Shown piece after piece: positions 12,470 through 23,461 of a DNA stretch of 64,000 bases. Within the stretch, counting starts at the first letter, position 1, and each line of letters starts with the position of its first letter. The notes under the pieces are model-generated. The model had not been told where the DNA came from and made no database searches. It worked only from the letters and a program-made list of their open reading frames with translations. The stretch is from contig JAFJTR010000005.1 in NCBI GenBank assembly GCA_022559985.1, positions 496,001 to 560,000 of the forward strand, in the 5' to 3' direction. The stretch is from Parastagonospora avenae f. sp. tritici 18332-5. Its lineage: Eukaryota; Ascomycota; Dothideomycetes; Pleosporales; Phaeosphaeriaceae. The translations under genes and the position numbers were made by a program.

Positions 12470-14178
12470 TTGCGCTCTTTTGCCAATACGCTGTCTCTTC
12501 CACTCCTTGTCTTAACGTCGCTCCTTAGCCTTACGGTGGCCCAGAACAAGCCTATCTCAAAGAATGCACGCTGTGGTAGCGCATACAGAGGCCAGACTTG
12601 TCAAGGATCAACTTTCGGAAACTGTTGTTCCACTTATGGGCCCGTTTCACCCTATCTTGACGAATACAACATCTAACATTAGCTATGCAGATACTGCGGA
12701 AGTACCAGTGACTACTGCGCGCCGCCAAAATGCCAAAAGGACTTCGGCTCATGCAATGGAGCGCAGGTGTCTTCTGTCCGCGGAACCACTCTGAGCTCTG
12801 TCATCGTTCCTGCGAATCCTAGTCTCGCGTCTGCTGTTCGAGAGACTGTGACTGTTACATCTACTTTGACGCCCCCGGGCCAGAGAATTGTCACCGTTAC
12901 TTTAACGCCGTCGGCTGTCCCTGCGGTCACTGTTACTTCAACTCAGTCGGGGGCAGTGGCAATTACTGTTACTTCGACGCAAGCTGCTGCACCGGCAATT
13001 ACTGTTACCCTGACGGCTTCAGCTGCCGTTCAGACCGTCGTGGAGACTCTCGCTCCTCTGCCTGCGTCCACAGTTACTGTTATTACAACCGCGGCTCCTC
13101 TTCCTGCATCAACCGTCCTTCAGACCGTTGTTGAAACTCTCGCTCCTCTGCCACCGTCTACAATTACTATGGTTACTACTGCACCTCCTCTGGCCCCTTT
13201 GACGATTACTAGCGTTGAAACTTTGCCTCCTCTGCCACCGTCCACAGTCACAGTCATTGAGACTGCACCTCCTCTGGCTCCTTTGACAGTCACTAGTATC
13301 TCCTCTGGCTCCTTTGACAGTCACTAGTATCTCCTCTGGCTCCTTTGACAGTCACTAGTATCGAAACTGCGCCCCCTCTACCCGCATCTACCGTCGTGCA
13401 GACCGTTGTTGAGACGCTCCCTCCTCTAGCAGCGTCCACGATCACCGTTGTTGAAACTGCACCTCCTCCGGCGGCGTCCACGGTCACCGTCATCGAGACT
13501 GCGCCTCCTCTGGCGGCGTCTACAGTTACTGTCGTCGAGACCCCTTCTCCTTTGGCAGCATCAACAATCACTGAGACCTCAACGATCTCGGCGACTCCGC
13601 TCCCCGCAGTTATCACGACCAGCACAGTCACCGCAAGCGCTGCTGCTACTTGTCCAACCGGCAATGCCGTTGTCAATGGCGACTTTGAGCAATCTTTGAC
13701 GGGCAACTGGGTCACTTTGCCCGCGGGAGATGCCATACTCGAACGTACTCCCGCCGTTGCTGCCCCAGGAGGAGGGACCTCCAGTCTCCGAGTTCGCATC
13801 TCATCCGCCAATCCTAACCCTCCACAGCGAGTTGTTCAGGCCGTGCATGTAAGTACAAAAGATACTCGAATCCACTGCGGGGCGTATGCTGACACTATAT
13901 GCTCGTTTTAGCTTTGCGCCGGTGCAACGTATCAAGCATCTTTCCAAGCAAGGCGTGTGACTACTATCGGATCGATCGGGGTCGTTCTTTATATGGGCAT
14001 GACTCCAATTGCTGGAGGAACGATTACATCTAGTGCCTTCGCTGCTGCGCCAGCACTTCTGCCTTTCATCGCACCTGACTCTACGGGGCTTCTCAGGCTT
14101 GAGTTTACATCCACTGGAGGAACTGGCAGCGCGAAGGAGGTCCTAATCGACTCTGTTCTTCTGACAAAGGTTTCATAA
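12470..14178 (+). pseudogene. Chitin-binding, Thr/Pro-repeat cell-wall protein gene, start lost and frame disrupted
   Basis: The frame from 12470 encodes a strong signal peptide (about 25 residues, ending TVAQ) but begins with TTG, and no ATG lies upstream in frame. It continues into a type-1 chitin-binding (hevein-like) domain, NCCSTYG plus YCGSTSDYC plus CQKDFGSC, split by a small intron near 12640-12690 whose boundaries I could not fix. A long domain of repeats such as PPLPPSTVTVIETA follows (about 12850-13600), typical of O-glycosylated wall stalks. Near 13270-13362 a 31-bp unit is present three times, which shifts the frame. The C-terminal part, CPTGNAVVNGDFEQSLTGNW and onward, resembles a carbohydrate-binding beta-sandwich and has an intron at about 13850-13911. 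It ends with TAA at 14176-14178. The protein would have sat in the wall or been secreted. A pseudogene or a locus in transition is likelier than an intact gene. Confidence 0.6.
13270..13362 (+). repeat. 31-bp unit in three tandem copies inside the wall-protein gene
   Basis: The unit beginning ctcctctggctcctttgaca is repeated head to tail three times. Because 31 is not a multiple of three, the two extra copies (62 bp) move the reading frame by two bases. The upstream frame ends in TAG within the array and the downstream frame opens after it. A 56-nt segment starting GTATCT and ending ACAG inside the array would restore the frame if spliced, but it has no CTAAC-like branch site. Confidence 0.9.
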
Positions 14179-14565
14179 AGGACTTTCGGTACAGAATAGT
14201 CGATCGAGCGTTGAGGCGAGGAGCATAGTTCGCCGTCACCGCACTGCGGATGTAATGTTAATAGTAATACCTACCATGGATTGTAGCAATGTGCATTCCT
14301 GCTCCGTCCACAGTCCATCACACTACTTTATCTTTCTAGACCCTGTGACGTTCCACCCTACAAAGTCCCGCACAGGGCCATACCACATTATCACATTTGG
14401 TTATGCATGAGTATGATCTTTGCATCGAGAAGACAAACGATTTATATGTACGTATTTGGTATATGCTTTTGTGGTTAACATACTACAAGTTTGCAAACGA
14501 CTAAAGCATACTGGAAACGACGTAGAAGAAAGTACGCCGAAGCGAACGAAGACAGCGTGTCATAT

Positions 14566-15385
14566 TCAAGCACTGTCCATCTTCTCCGCAGTATCAGCGA
14601 CCTCGTCTGCCGTCTTCGCTGCCTCAGCATCCTCCTTTGCCTTGTTGTCGCCATCTGCACCCCCACTGACAAGCTTCCTCACGACCTCGACAGTCGCGTC
14701 AGGGCCTCCAGGCTCCGCAGCTAGCACTTTGCCAGATTTGTCCACGACAAAGACGCCGCGCACGGTGCCCTTGGGCGCCTTCTTCAAGCCAATAGCTGAG
14801 ATGAGTGTCTGTGCGGGATCGCACAGCAGCGTGTAGGGAAGCTTTTGCTTCGTCTTGAAGGTGGTGTTCGCTTTGGGGCTGTCGTTGGAGAGGCCGTAGA
14901 TGCTGTAGCCGGTCGCGGTAAGGGGCTCGTAGGAATCGCGGAAGAGGCAGGCTTGCTTGGTGCCTATTGTGGCGTCTTGTAAGCAATGCGCTTTATGGGG
15001 GCAGTGTCAGGGGTAACTCACAGCCTGGGGTAGAGGCCTTGGGGTAGGTGAAGAGCACAACACCGCCCTTGCTCTCCTGGACAAGCTTTGCGAGCGTGGT
15101 TTTGTCTCCATTATTTGTCTCGATTTCGCCACCGAAGGAAGTCAGGTCAATTGTGTCGCCAGTCTTGGGCTTTCCACTGCTGGTCGCGGCGGGCTTGGAG
15201 GCTTCGCCATTGACCGCGTCGGATACAGCCTCCTTGACCGTCTCGACAGTCTCGGCAACAGTTTCCTGAACCTTTTCGACGACAGTCTTCTCCTCAGCCT
15301 TCTTGCCCTTGGCAGGCGCCTTCTTCTTCGCCTCGCGTACTGGCGCAGGAGGAGCCTCCTTGCGCTTGCGGAGTTCGACAGGCAT
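14566..15385 (-). CDS. Nuclear-type thiol peroxidase (BCP/PrxQ class, Dot5-like)
   Basis: Two exons, 15022-15385 and 14566-14963, with a 58-nt intron (GTGAGT to ATAG) give 253 residues. The N-terminal 75 residues are basic and then acidic/Ala-rich (RKRKEAPP, KKAPAKGKKAEEK), resembling a nuclear-localisation tail. The peroxiredoxin domain follows: the peroxidatic Cys sits in STPGCTKQACLFRD at about residue 122, with a second Cys five residues later, the hallmark of atypical 2-Cys BCP proteins. The intron splits the TGC codon of the peroxidatic Cys, and splicing restores it. The C-terminus is an Ala/Glu/Asp-rich tail. Yeast Dot5 is a nuclear alkyl-hydroperoxide reductase; nuclear placement here is inferred from the basic tail. 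It reduces hydroperoxides using thioredoxin in known members. Confidence 0.88.
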
Positions 15386-16546
15386 GGTGAAAGTGTTGTC
15401 GCGAAGCTGGAAATGCGGTCGCGTTAGTGTCGCGAAGATGTACAGACGCGATTGAAAGCAGTATTGGCACGCAAAAGGGTTGGAGGAGTTGGGCGCAGTG
15501 CGTATACAGCGGTCGAGGTCGGACGGCGCTTACCTGATGAAAATCGCCCACTAGTAACCTGCAGTACAACCTTGTCTAGTGTCAGGTTGGATAGAATTAG
15601 CAGACGAGGTTTTAACTATGTCAACAAAGCTAGAACGATGAGTGTGACGGCGCAATATCAGGTATGACCCGTGTGCAGGACAGTGAGCCCGAGGATGTTC
15701 ACCAGCCACCTCCTTGGCGTTCTGTCCATATTGATATTAGCCAGATTACATGAGCGGAGTCTTTTGTTGGAATAGATGGGTGCTTCAGCTTGCGCCCGGG
15801 GTAGCTGAACCGTTGTGATTGGGCGTTAGGTGTGAGGTTGTGAATCCGCCCCGATGGCTTTCCGTTCGCTTCGGCGGCCGAACGTGTCATAGCTTCCTTC
15901 CCGCATCCGCGGCGCGATTTCAACGGCCCTGCGTTGTCTGCTCAACACAATGGCGACTGTATCGAGGGACTTCGTCTTTGTCTGAGCCCGATACTTTCCG
16001 ATGTGAGAGCGAGAAGTGCAGCGGTGGTGATGCGGTTCGAAGCAACAATGCGGAGCCTCGGACGGCTCACCTCTTCATATCGTGAAGTACTCCAACCTCA
16101 CTCAAACCGCTTCGATGGCGCCAATTGCTACTGCATGTTATCTCTCCGCGTACTGATAGCTGATGTCTGATAGCGAGTTTGTATGTCGACACTTGTGCCG
16201 GGTCTTCAAAATAGCTATCAGCCGACCACAGTATGCTAACTAAGGGGCGACCCAAACCGTACCATACTTTGAAGCAAATCAAGCATGCCGATTCGACCAC
16301 AGTTGCTTAATCGAGATATGCATACTCAAATAGTGGTACCAACTTCATATTGCGCTCAAATCCCACAAGCATATACTCTTCAGGTCGTCTTGTCTCTGGG
16401 GCACATCTCCTTATCTCTGCACTCTCCACGACCAACACTACCAAGGTACCGAATAGTCTTATCTCACTGTAGACTATCCTAAGAAGTCTCTTCAAATCCT
16501 ACATGCAATACAGCCTGTGCATCTCATCACACCCAGTCCACTCACA

Positions 16547-18264
16547 ATGGCCACCATTACGGAGAGAGACGGTAGCGCTTCCAGCGCATCAACAAATGGA
16601 GCACAAACCCGGCAGCCACATGCAAAGACTCCCGAAGCAAAGGAAAGTGGTCTGCTGCAGCAAAGCACAAATGCTTCAGACCCTGAAGGCCAAGTCGAGC
16701 CAGTCGCTGAGCGTGATACTTTTGGCAACGAAGACGGCGCCGAAATTCACTACAAGACATGCAAGTGGTAAGCACTAACAGACTGCCATTACCTCTTCAG
16801 ATCTCACAGTATAGGTGGCATATCGGTGTCCTCATGCTCGCCGAGAACGTTTCCCTGGGCGTTCTCGCCCTTCCCCAAGCACTCGCTGTGCTCGGTCTTG
16901 TCCCCGGCCTCCTCTGCATCTTCTTCCTCGGCATCATTGCCACATATACCGGCTGGATCATCGGGGAATTCAAGCTGGCCCACCCTTCTGTGCAGTCTTT
17001 TGCTGACTGTGGAATGCTGGTCGGTGGGCCGATTTTGAGAGACATGTTCGCTTTGGGACAAGTTCTCATCCTGATCTTCATTCAGGGTGCACATGTGCTT
17101 AGCTTCTCGATTGCCATGAACGCTATCACTGATCATGCCATGTGCACTATCTGGTGGAATGTCATAGGTATGGTTCTTTGCTTGGTTTTGGGGCTGCCGA
17201 GGACGTTCAAGAATGTCAGCTATTTGTCCATCTTCTGTAAGTTGCTGCACCCTAAACCCCGCCGAGCACACTGACAGAACTAGCTTGCCTCTCCATCATC
17301 ATCGCCGCCACTGTGGCAATGGTCGCAATAGGTATCCAGAAACCCGACGTGGGCAACATCCTCGCCGTTCGTCCCGACGTGCCTTTGGTCAAGGGACTAG
17401 GACCAGTGCTCAACATCATTCTGGCATATAGTAAGTGTGACTTCCTTGAACACCTCCAGCCTTCACCATCGCTTACCATAAGTAGCTGGCCATGTCGCAT
17501 TCTTCTCCTTCCAAGCCGAGCTCAAAGACCCGCGCGACTTCAAGAAGGCCCTCTTCTTCGAACAGGGTATCGCCGTCACTTTCTACATGACCATCTCCGT
17601 GGTCATCTACTACTACGCCGGCCCACTCGTCGCCAGTCCCGCGCTCGGTTCCGCCAGTCCCCCCGTCACGAAGATTGCTTTCGGCATCGCCCTTCCTACA
17701 ATCATCGTCGCTGGTGTCGTCAACGGCTCAGTCGCTTGCAAGTACATTTACGTCAGGATCTGGAGCGGCACGAACGTTGTGCACCAGAAGGACTTCAAGA
17801 GCATGGGCAGCTGGTATGGCATCTGTACGGTTGCTTGGATCGTGAGCTGGCTGCTGGCTGAGGTCATTCCGAACTTCAACCTCTTCCTGGGATTGATCGG
17901 TGCGCTGTTTGGAAGTTGGTTCAGTTGTAAGTCGTCTGTCTAGCAATTCGCACGATAGTTGCTGATATCAGCAGATGCCCTCCCACCATGCCTGTGGCTG
18001 TATCAGCACAAAGGCAAATTGTTCTCGACGAAGGGCAAGTCTAGCCTGACTATTCTCAATTGCGTTGTCGGAACGCTTGGTGTGACCATCGTAAGCAATC
18101 CTTCTCACATGATGATGAAGCAAAGACTGATTCGTATACAGTTCATCCTGGGCATGTGGTCTTCTGGAACGGAGCTCGCCAATGGCACGGGCGGAAGGGT
18201 GTTCTCGTGTGCGAACAATTGGGAACCCCAGAGCTGGGTTGCCGCGGGCGAGAAAGATGCGTGA
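16547..18264 (+). CDS. Amino-acid transporter, AAAP family (Neurospora mtr-like)
   Basis: Six exons: 16547-16767, 16815-17236, 17284-17430, 17483-17926, 17975-18090 and 18142-18264, with introns of 47-52 nt; about 490 residues. The soluble N-terminus of about 73 residues (MATITERDGSASS) precedes a membrane domain opening KCKWWHIGVLMLAENVSLGVLALPQAL, the usual first helix of the Aa_trans family. About eleven hydrophobic helices can be counted. AGHVAFFSFQAELKDPRDFKKAL is a well-kept fungal family motif. The ATG at 16547 was chosen because the frame upstream has only a GTG. Fungal relatives (mtr) move neutral and aromatic amino acids with protons at the plasma membrane; the substrate here cannot be told from sequence. 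Splice phases agree at every junction; the acceptor at 17481-17482 is the least certain. Confidence 0.88.
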
Positions 18265-18630
18265 GTTGGTACTCACCTGCACAAATCGACGGGAGACAAA
18301 GCGCACACATCGACGCTAAATGAATAGCGCCGCCTGAATTTAGTAGAGTATACTCGATGTCTTGCTGTACTTCATATGACTTCAGGCCTGGCCACTTTCC
18401 TCTGTAGATGATACAAGCTTGGTGTAGCTGTCATCTGCACCATTGTGCCAGCGCTGTGGAGATTAAGTGACCAAAAGCACACAGCACTACTGAGGCAAAT
18501 GCATCTCGTGAGTGATTGACCTACTTGTCTCGCGATCATCATGTTCCTACAAAGCACAAGAAAGATAAGTTGAAGACGAGTGTGGAGCGAGGCTATTCCT
18601 GGCATTACTAGCTACGACACGCGGCGGGTA

Positions 18631-19078
18631 CTACCGTAGGCATCTACGAGGTGCGGCGGGTAACATCTGAACGGAAGATGAATGAACCAGGAGCACATCA
18701 TCCAAGTGGGAGTTGATAAACAGGGCCAGACCGGTATGTGTTACCATCACAAGACCGATATTCCTCGCCACGAAGGGAAGCCTTAAGAACCTTCTCCGCT
18801 TGACGGCCTGTAGAGTACTCATAGCTGCGTGACAACTTGCGTGCCAAGAGGCCTTGGCTCTTAATCTTCCGAATATCAACATGATCATGATCATATTTGC
18901 ACTCGCCACCCATTGTGCAAGCCTTTCCGATAGAAATGACTTTGCAATTAGGTAGGATATGCACCATGTAGCGCCCTTGGTCATCCAATTGCTCTCGTGC
19001 TTGCTTGCAGATGTCCTGATGTGTTAGTTCAAAGTCCAGTTCCGAAGACGATTGTACTTGCTGTGCGAGAATCTTCAA
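18631..19078 (-). CDS. Possible gene fragment of unknown function
   Basis: A minus-strand open frame of 126 codons with no ATG at its start. A plausible acceptor (CTAAC, then CAG near 19017) would join an unseen upstream exon to a frame beginning DICKQAREQLDD and containing KACTMGGECKYDHDHVDIRKIK. The composition looks protein-like and has four Cys residues, but I recognise no family. It lies beside relics of small repeats (19139-19206), so it may be a decayed gene. Confidence 0.25.
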
Positions 19079-19138
19079 AATGCGCGCGCTTGAGATTTCT
19101 ACTGTAAGTTGTTACCTACGACAGAAAGCGACTAGGGT

Positions 19139-19206
19139 GCCTGAAGCTATACATAGGACGTTGCTGTCGCAACTGGAACCTAGCAATGTCGTGTATGACT
19201 TCAGGC
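19139..19206 (+). repeat. 68-bp palindromic mini-element, copy A
   Basis: It begins GCCTGAAGCTATACA and ends GTATGACTTCAGGC, so the two ends are imperfect inverted repeats of about 15-18 bp around a short centre. A second copy of the same length lies at 53607-53674 with roughly 80% identity by eye. A partial relative (GTGCCTGGAGGTATACACA) is at about 19493-19530. The size and shape suit a very small non-autonomous inverted-repeat element; no target-site duplication is clear. Confidence 0.65.
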
Positions 19207-19333
19207 TATTATGTACCACCGTTTGCTTTTCGTCATTGGATAAACAACTACCAGCTTACCATCCCTCATTCTTCGTTATGATGCTGAAAGCAGCACCAGT
19301 TGCCACTAAAATCTATGCCTGCTCTTTCTCAAC

Positions 19334-19440
19334 GAGAAGAGGTGAAGAGGTAGCCTGTATACGTTCAAAGATCTCTACAGAATTTTGTTGAGAATCGTAG
19401 CGCTGCATATACATAAAAGACCCTCTAGAAACCTATAAAA
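19334..19440 (+). repeat. Degenerate dispersed repeat, copy 1
   Basis: The stretch starting gagaagaggtgaagaggtag and followed by cctgtatac resembles 30528-30640, which starts aagaagaggcgaagaagtag and then cctgtatg. Both also share a later tgc(a/g)tatacat string. They are AT-rich and diverged, so this looks like a relic of a mobile element. The ends are not defined. Confidence 0.4.
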
Positions 19441-19848
19441 CATGTACTTCGAAAGGCTATCCAGCTTATGCCTCCAATCTCGGACAAGAGCGGTGCCTGG
19501 AGGTATACACAAGACTTTGCCGTCGCAGTAGCTAATGAAGAAAATCAAGTCACGTAATATCAAGATCAGGAGGTTGCTCATGCTAATGCAGAGCTTCAAA
19601 ACGCTTCAAGAGTAGAGTTGATGCACCCAGCTGGAGAGTGATGTCTGACGTTGATGTCACCACGTGGTTTCGTGTGAGGGGCGCGAAAAGTCGCGATGCC
19701 CTTTATCGGTATCGCCACTCCACTATGCCCTCATTCACCCCGCCACACTCCCGCGACCAACACTCGCTGCTCCCAATTGGGAGTTTGAGAGCACTTACTG
19801 TCACTCGCAACGCTCATTCACCAATAGCAGACATCTGCACCACGAACC

Positions 19849-20823
19849 ATGGACTCCGAGCTTTGCGCGTCAGAAGGTCGACCTTCGCGCAAGCGCAAGA
19901 TCATTAACTATGCCGAGATTGACCAAAATATCCCATTCGAGTCTCCTTTGCCCCCGAGAAGGAAGAGGAAGTCCGCCGCGGCCACCGAAGTCGTCAATCT
20001 GACCGCAGAGGCACCCAAGAAACCGTCTCCGAGGAAGAAGGCGTCCCCGAAGAAGAAGGGCAAGCACGCAAGCGATGCACCTGCCGAAGAGAAGCGCCGC
20101 AAAACATATCGCTCCGAAGCACCACAGTCCTACCTCACTGTCAAGGATCGGGCTATGACACAACGCCTTACCGTTCTCTCCCGCGAGCGTTGTGGAACCG
20201 ACAAGGTGCCGGAAGAGAAGATTCTCATGGCAGGCTCGACCGGCAATGTCTACACACAGAGAATCAAGCTCGTTCCAAGCTGCGATTGCCCCCATGCTAG
20301 GTTCGAAAACCAGTGCAAGCACATCATCTACATCATGCTGCGCGTATTGAAGGCGCGAGAGGAAGTTGCGTATCAGCTGGCACTCACAACCTCAGAGCTG
20401 CGAGAGCTCCTTGAGAACGCACCACTTATTTCCGGCGTCGAGACCGATCTGATGGATGTAAATGGCGAACAGGACGGCAATCGCAAGCCCATCGAGGGCG
20501 AATGTCCCATCTGTTACGACGAACTCGAACCTGGCAAGGACGCTATCGTATACTGCAAGGCTAGCTGCGGCAACAATGTACACAAGGATTGTATGCAGAA
20601 GTGGATCGCAATGACGAGGGACAAGGCAACATGTCCATACTGTCGTGCTACGTGGGCAGCGGAGGATGGCAAGCTTGGTGGTCTCGACACAAAAGGATTG
20701 ATGAAGAACAAAGAAGGCTACGTCAATGTCGCTGGACAACTGGGTCTGGATGAACAACGTGACCGTTCAACTTATCAAAGGGGAGGCCGGCGCCGAAGCG
20801 ACTTCGAGGAATTTTACGACTAG
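19849..20823 (+). CDS. SWIM plus RING zinc-finger protein (probable E3 ubiquitin ligase)
   Basis: An intronless protein of 324 residues. The N-terminal 90 residues are rich in Lys, Arg and Pro (KKPSPRKKASPKKKGKH), suggesting a nuclear or nucleic-acid-binding tail. A SWIM zinc finger follows near residues 140-165: CDCPHARFENQCKHIIYIML, the CxC...CxH pattern. A RING-like domain is at about 220-270: CPICYDEL, then CKASCGNNVHKDCMQKW and CPYCRATW. SWIM plus RING is the layout of ZSWIM2/MEX-like ubiquitin ligases and of a widespread fungal family of unknown targets. The tail is short and charged. Ubiquitin-ligase activity is inferred from the RING; no substrate is suggested by the neighbours. The ATG at 19849 gives the full basic tail. 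Confidence 0.85.
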   Translation: MDSELCASEGRPSRKRKIINYAEIDQNIPFESPLPPRRKRKSAAATEVVNLTAEAPKKPSPRKKASPKKKGKHASDAPAEEKRRKTYRSEAPQSYLTVKDRAMTQRLTVLSRERCGTDKVPEEKILMAGSTGNVYTQRIKLVPSCDCPHARFENQCKHIIYIMLRVLKAREEVAYQLALTTSELRELLENAPLISGVETDLMDVNGEQDGNRKPIEGECPICYDELEPGKDAIVYCKASCGNNVHKDCMQKWIAMTRDKATCPYCRATWAAEDGKLGGLDTKGLMKNKEGYVNVAGQLGLDEQRDRSTYQRGGRRRSDFEEFYD

Positions 20824-22118
20824 TCATTCAGCGTCTTCGTCGAGTTTCTTAGTACGCAGCGAGTTATGCTGCTGGGCGTGGAGTTTACAGTGTACTTTTA
20901 TGACGACAAAGATACCCCAGGACATATGACACGGCAGACGTGGCTTGAGACCATTCTCTCAGGTCAGAGGCGAAAGGGAAAGGAGCGGTTTGCCTTATCA
21001 CTAAGGTATGTCGAATGCGCCGTCGCTGAGAGGCTCGATGCCGAACCGGACATGTTGTTCACAATATTCAAACATCCACTAGAAAATACCCCATCATCTC
21101 ACATGGGAAGTACCGCATATAGCAACTTCATCCGAAAACCAACTATGATTTCACATCTGCGCTTACACATGAACACCCATTGCACAATTTATGGGAACCA
21201 TGTGAAAACACTTATTACCGAGATCAGGCCCCATATATACTGCAAGCTTTTCGGAGAACATTCCTGCAAAGTTTAAATTAAACGCACGTCAAAATCTCGC
21301 AGCCACATCATCTTGCATCTAGATCGCCAATGCGTCTGCCGAAGCGAAATCCTAATGTCGTGTCACAACACCGGATGTTCCTGCAGCAACAAGAGGTCAA
21401 GAAATGACATCTCGTACTCAGCGGATCACTGCACAACAAACTCATCTTCCTGTATTTGTGCAGCGCTAAAGCATACCACGCTTCAACATCTCTATGCGCA
21501 AATTATCTATGAGGAAGCACTCAAGGATATTGCTATCACGATCGACATCTTCCCAAGCTATCCAAGAATTCCAACATGTCTCTGATACCAGTGGAGCCAG
21601 CTAAATGGATATATTCAGCCAATGCTACCATGAATAGCTGCGTCATGCTTGTGGCAAAAATGACTTAAGAGGTCCATGTAGCTTAGACAAGGTGTAGCGA
21701 CATCTCCGGGTGCGATGTAATCACAAGACCAACACAGTCAAGTCTTGATCTGTGGCGTGACCGCGTAACTTGCGCTGCGGTCAGTTGCATGGACGGCAGC
21801 GATAAAGTGTGATTATCGAAGCGCGGATGAGCCGATAACTGAAGTGCAGCAAAAGTACCTAATGTTTGTATTACATACATCGCCACAGTGCTATGTCCGT
21901 GCCTCTTGTTTAAACTTTTGGTTCGATGCTATAAGCGTACATGCGTTCTAGGTCTTCTCCAGTCCATTTTGTCCACTGTCCAAATCTAGGTGTACGGAAT
22001 TTCATCGTCTGGGGCTTTCCAAGGCGTTGTCCTTCCGTTCACTGAACGGCAGTCTGCCGGATCTCGTCTCAATTGGGCATGGCTATATAGTATGTGAATG
22101 GCTTCCTGTTTGGTCTCA
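20824..22118. other. Intergenic region, nothing recognised
   Basis: AT-richer DNA after the SWIM-RING gene. Open frames at 20866-21276 and 21313-21585 are short, lack domains and show no start context or splice partners that would support a gene. Confidence 0.45.
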
Positions 22119-22522
22119 TCATGACGAGGTTCCTCTAGTGTCGAGAGGTGTGGTCTTGTGCTGTTGTAAATGAGGGACGACGATATCGGCTGAACCAGGA
22201 GCGGAGGACTCGTAGGCAGGCGGCAGGGTGGTTCTGCGCTCAACAGGGTCGACATGGATGTGCTGAGCAGCATCTTCGTACAAGCCTACTGCTCGCTCGA
22301 CATCATCATCGTGGTCTACTCGGAGGTAAGAACATGGCAAGGCATCGTCATGTAAGTCCATCTTACCCGAGCTAGCATCGGAAGCCAGCGTCGTATCAAG
22401 ATACACACTAACGAGTCGCGATGATGGAGACTAGCTAAAGTAGCAATGGTCCCGATGATGCCGAAGACCCCGAAGCATATCTGCAAGGCGAGCTCGATAG
22501 AGTTGGAAGTGGAGGTCATCAT
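22119..22522 (-). CDS. Possible small membrane protein with a PPAY motif
   Basis: The minus-strand frame from the ATG at 22520-22522 encodes MMTSTSNSIELALQICFGVF and onward, a single hydrophobic helix followed by SLHHRDSLVCILIRR. Such a short N-terminus with one helix and an HHRDS motif occurs in small fungal proteins of unknown function. A GTAAGA donor lies at 22366. Downstream, in another frame, is an acidic segment with RTTLPPAYESSAPG, a PPxY-type motif of the kind bound by WW-domain ubiquitin ligases or arrestin-like adaptors. An acceptor near 22296 would join the two frames, but it has no good branch site. The gene is plausible; its exact splicing is unresolved. Confidence 0.4.
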
Positions 22523-23461
22523 GGAAGACTATGTCAATGCACTTTGTGACGATGGACAGGAGAGGAGAGGAGATCGCGATCAAGTGATGAGCGAATGAAG
22601 TCAATTGCGTAAGGAAGAAGTATCAACACACGGAGATCAACTATCCAACGTTGGGTATGGACAGCTCAAAACACATACACGACGGCATATAACCTTGCTT
22701 TATAGAATCCATGGCGATCTGTCAGTGTGGGACGGTAGACCATTGTGCGAGAGAAGTGTAGGGAGAGGAAGAAGATGGTGAGAATAATGGCAAGACCAAG
22801 TACTTATAGGTACCCAGATTTACCTTGATCAGGACGGTGTGCTTGGCGGAAGCACAGGACTCATCGCAAGGCATACAAGGCATTCCTTGCTGCGAGCTGA
22901 ACACCGGATGGGCGCACCTACATAGCCTCATCGACGATAAGGATGCAGCGTGTAAGACGTTGTCATTGGACAACGTATTCCCCAGCCTGTGGCTTTATGC
23001 ACCATTACAGCATAACCGACGCGTCCGCTGCCGCAGTAGTAAGCAAGGCTGAGAAATGACCTGACCGGTGTTCATCTTCAAAGGCTGAGCAAGTGAATGT
23101 GCCGTAGCTGAGTTATACCTGACCGGAGTGATGCGCGTGAAGTCTTGCATTGCCTATCAGGGACCAACAGCAGCGCAAAACAACCTTTGCAAAGTCTGCC
23201 TCCAACATCCAACGTGCGAAATAACACTTGCAAAGTCCGCCTACAACATTCGCTGCACGAGGCTGAGAATGCCTTGGGTTCCAACGTGCGAATATGGAGT
23301 TTGCTTGGATTCCACGCACCGAACCCAGCCACCCAGCATCTCGGGGGAGTAGGAAGTAAACGACACATCAATCTCGAATGCTCACTCCCATCAACACACG
23401 CGCCCCATCACCAAGACCTCAAAACCCCACAAACTCCTACCATCTTCCATCAATACTCAAA
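22523..23461. other. Intergenic region with an imperfect tandem repeat
   Basis: No gene is supported. At about 23185-23260 a string of roughly 50 bp containing cttgcaaagtccgcctacaac occurs twice in imperfect tandem (first copy ctttgcaaagtctgcctcca), with the shared string caacgtgcgaa recurring nearby at 23282. The origin is unknown. Confidence 0.45.

Noticed and set aside
13270..13362. A 62-nt intron exactly removing two copies of the 31-bp unit
   Set aside because: That would need AGGT in the unit to give GT...AG ends, and the unit has none.
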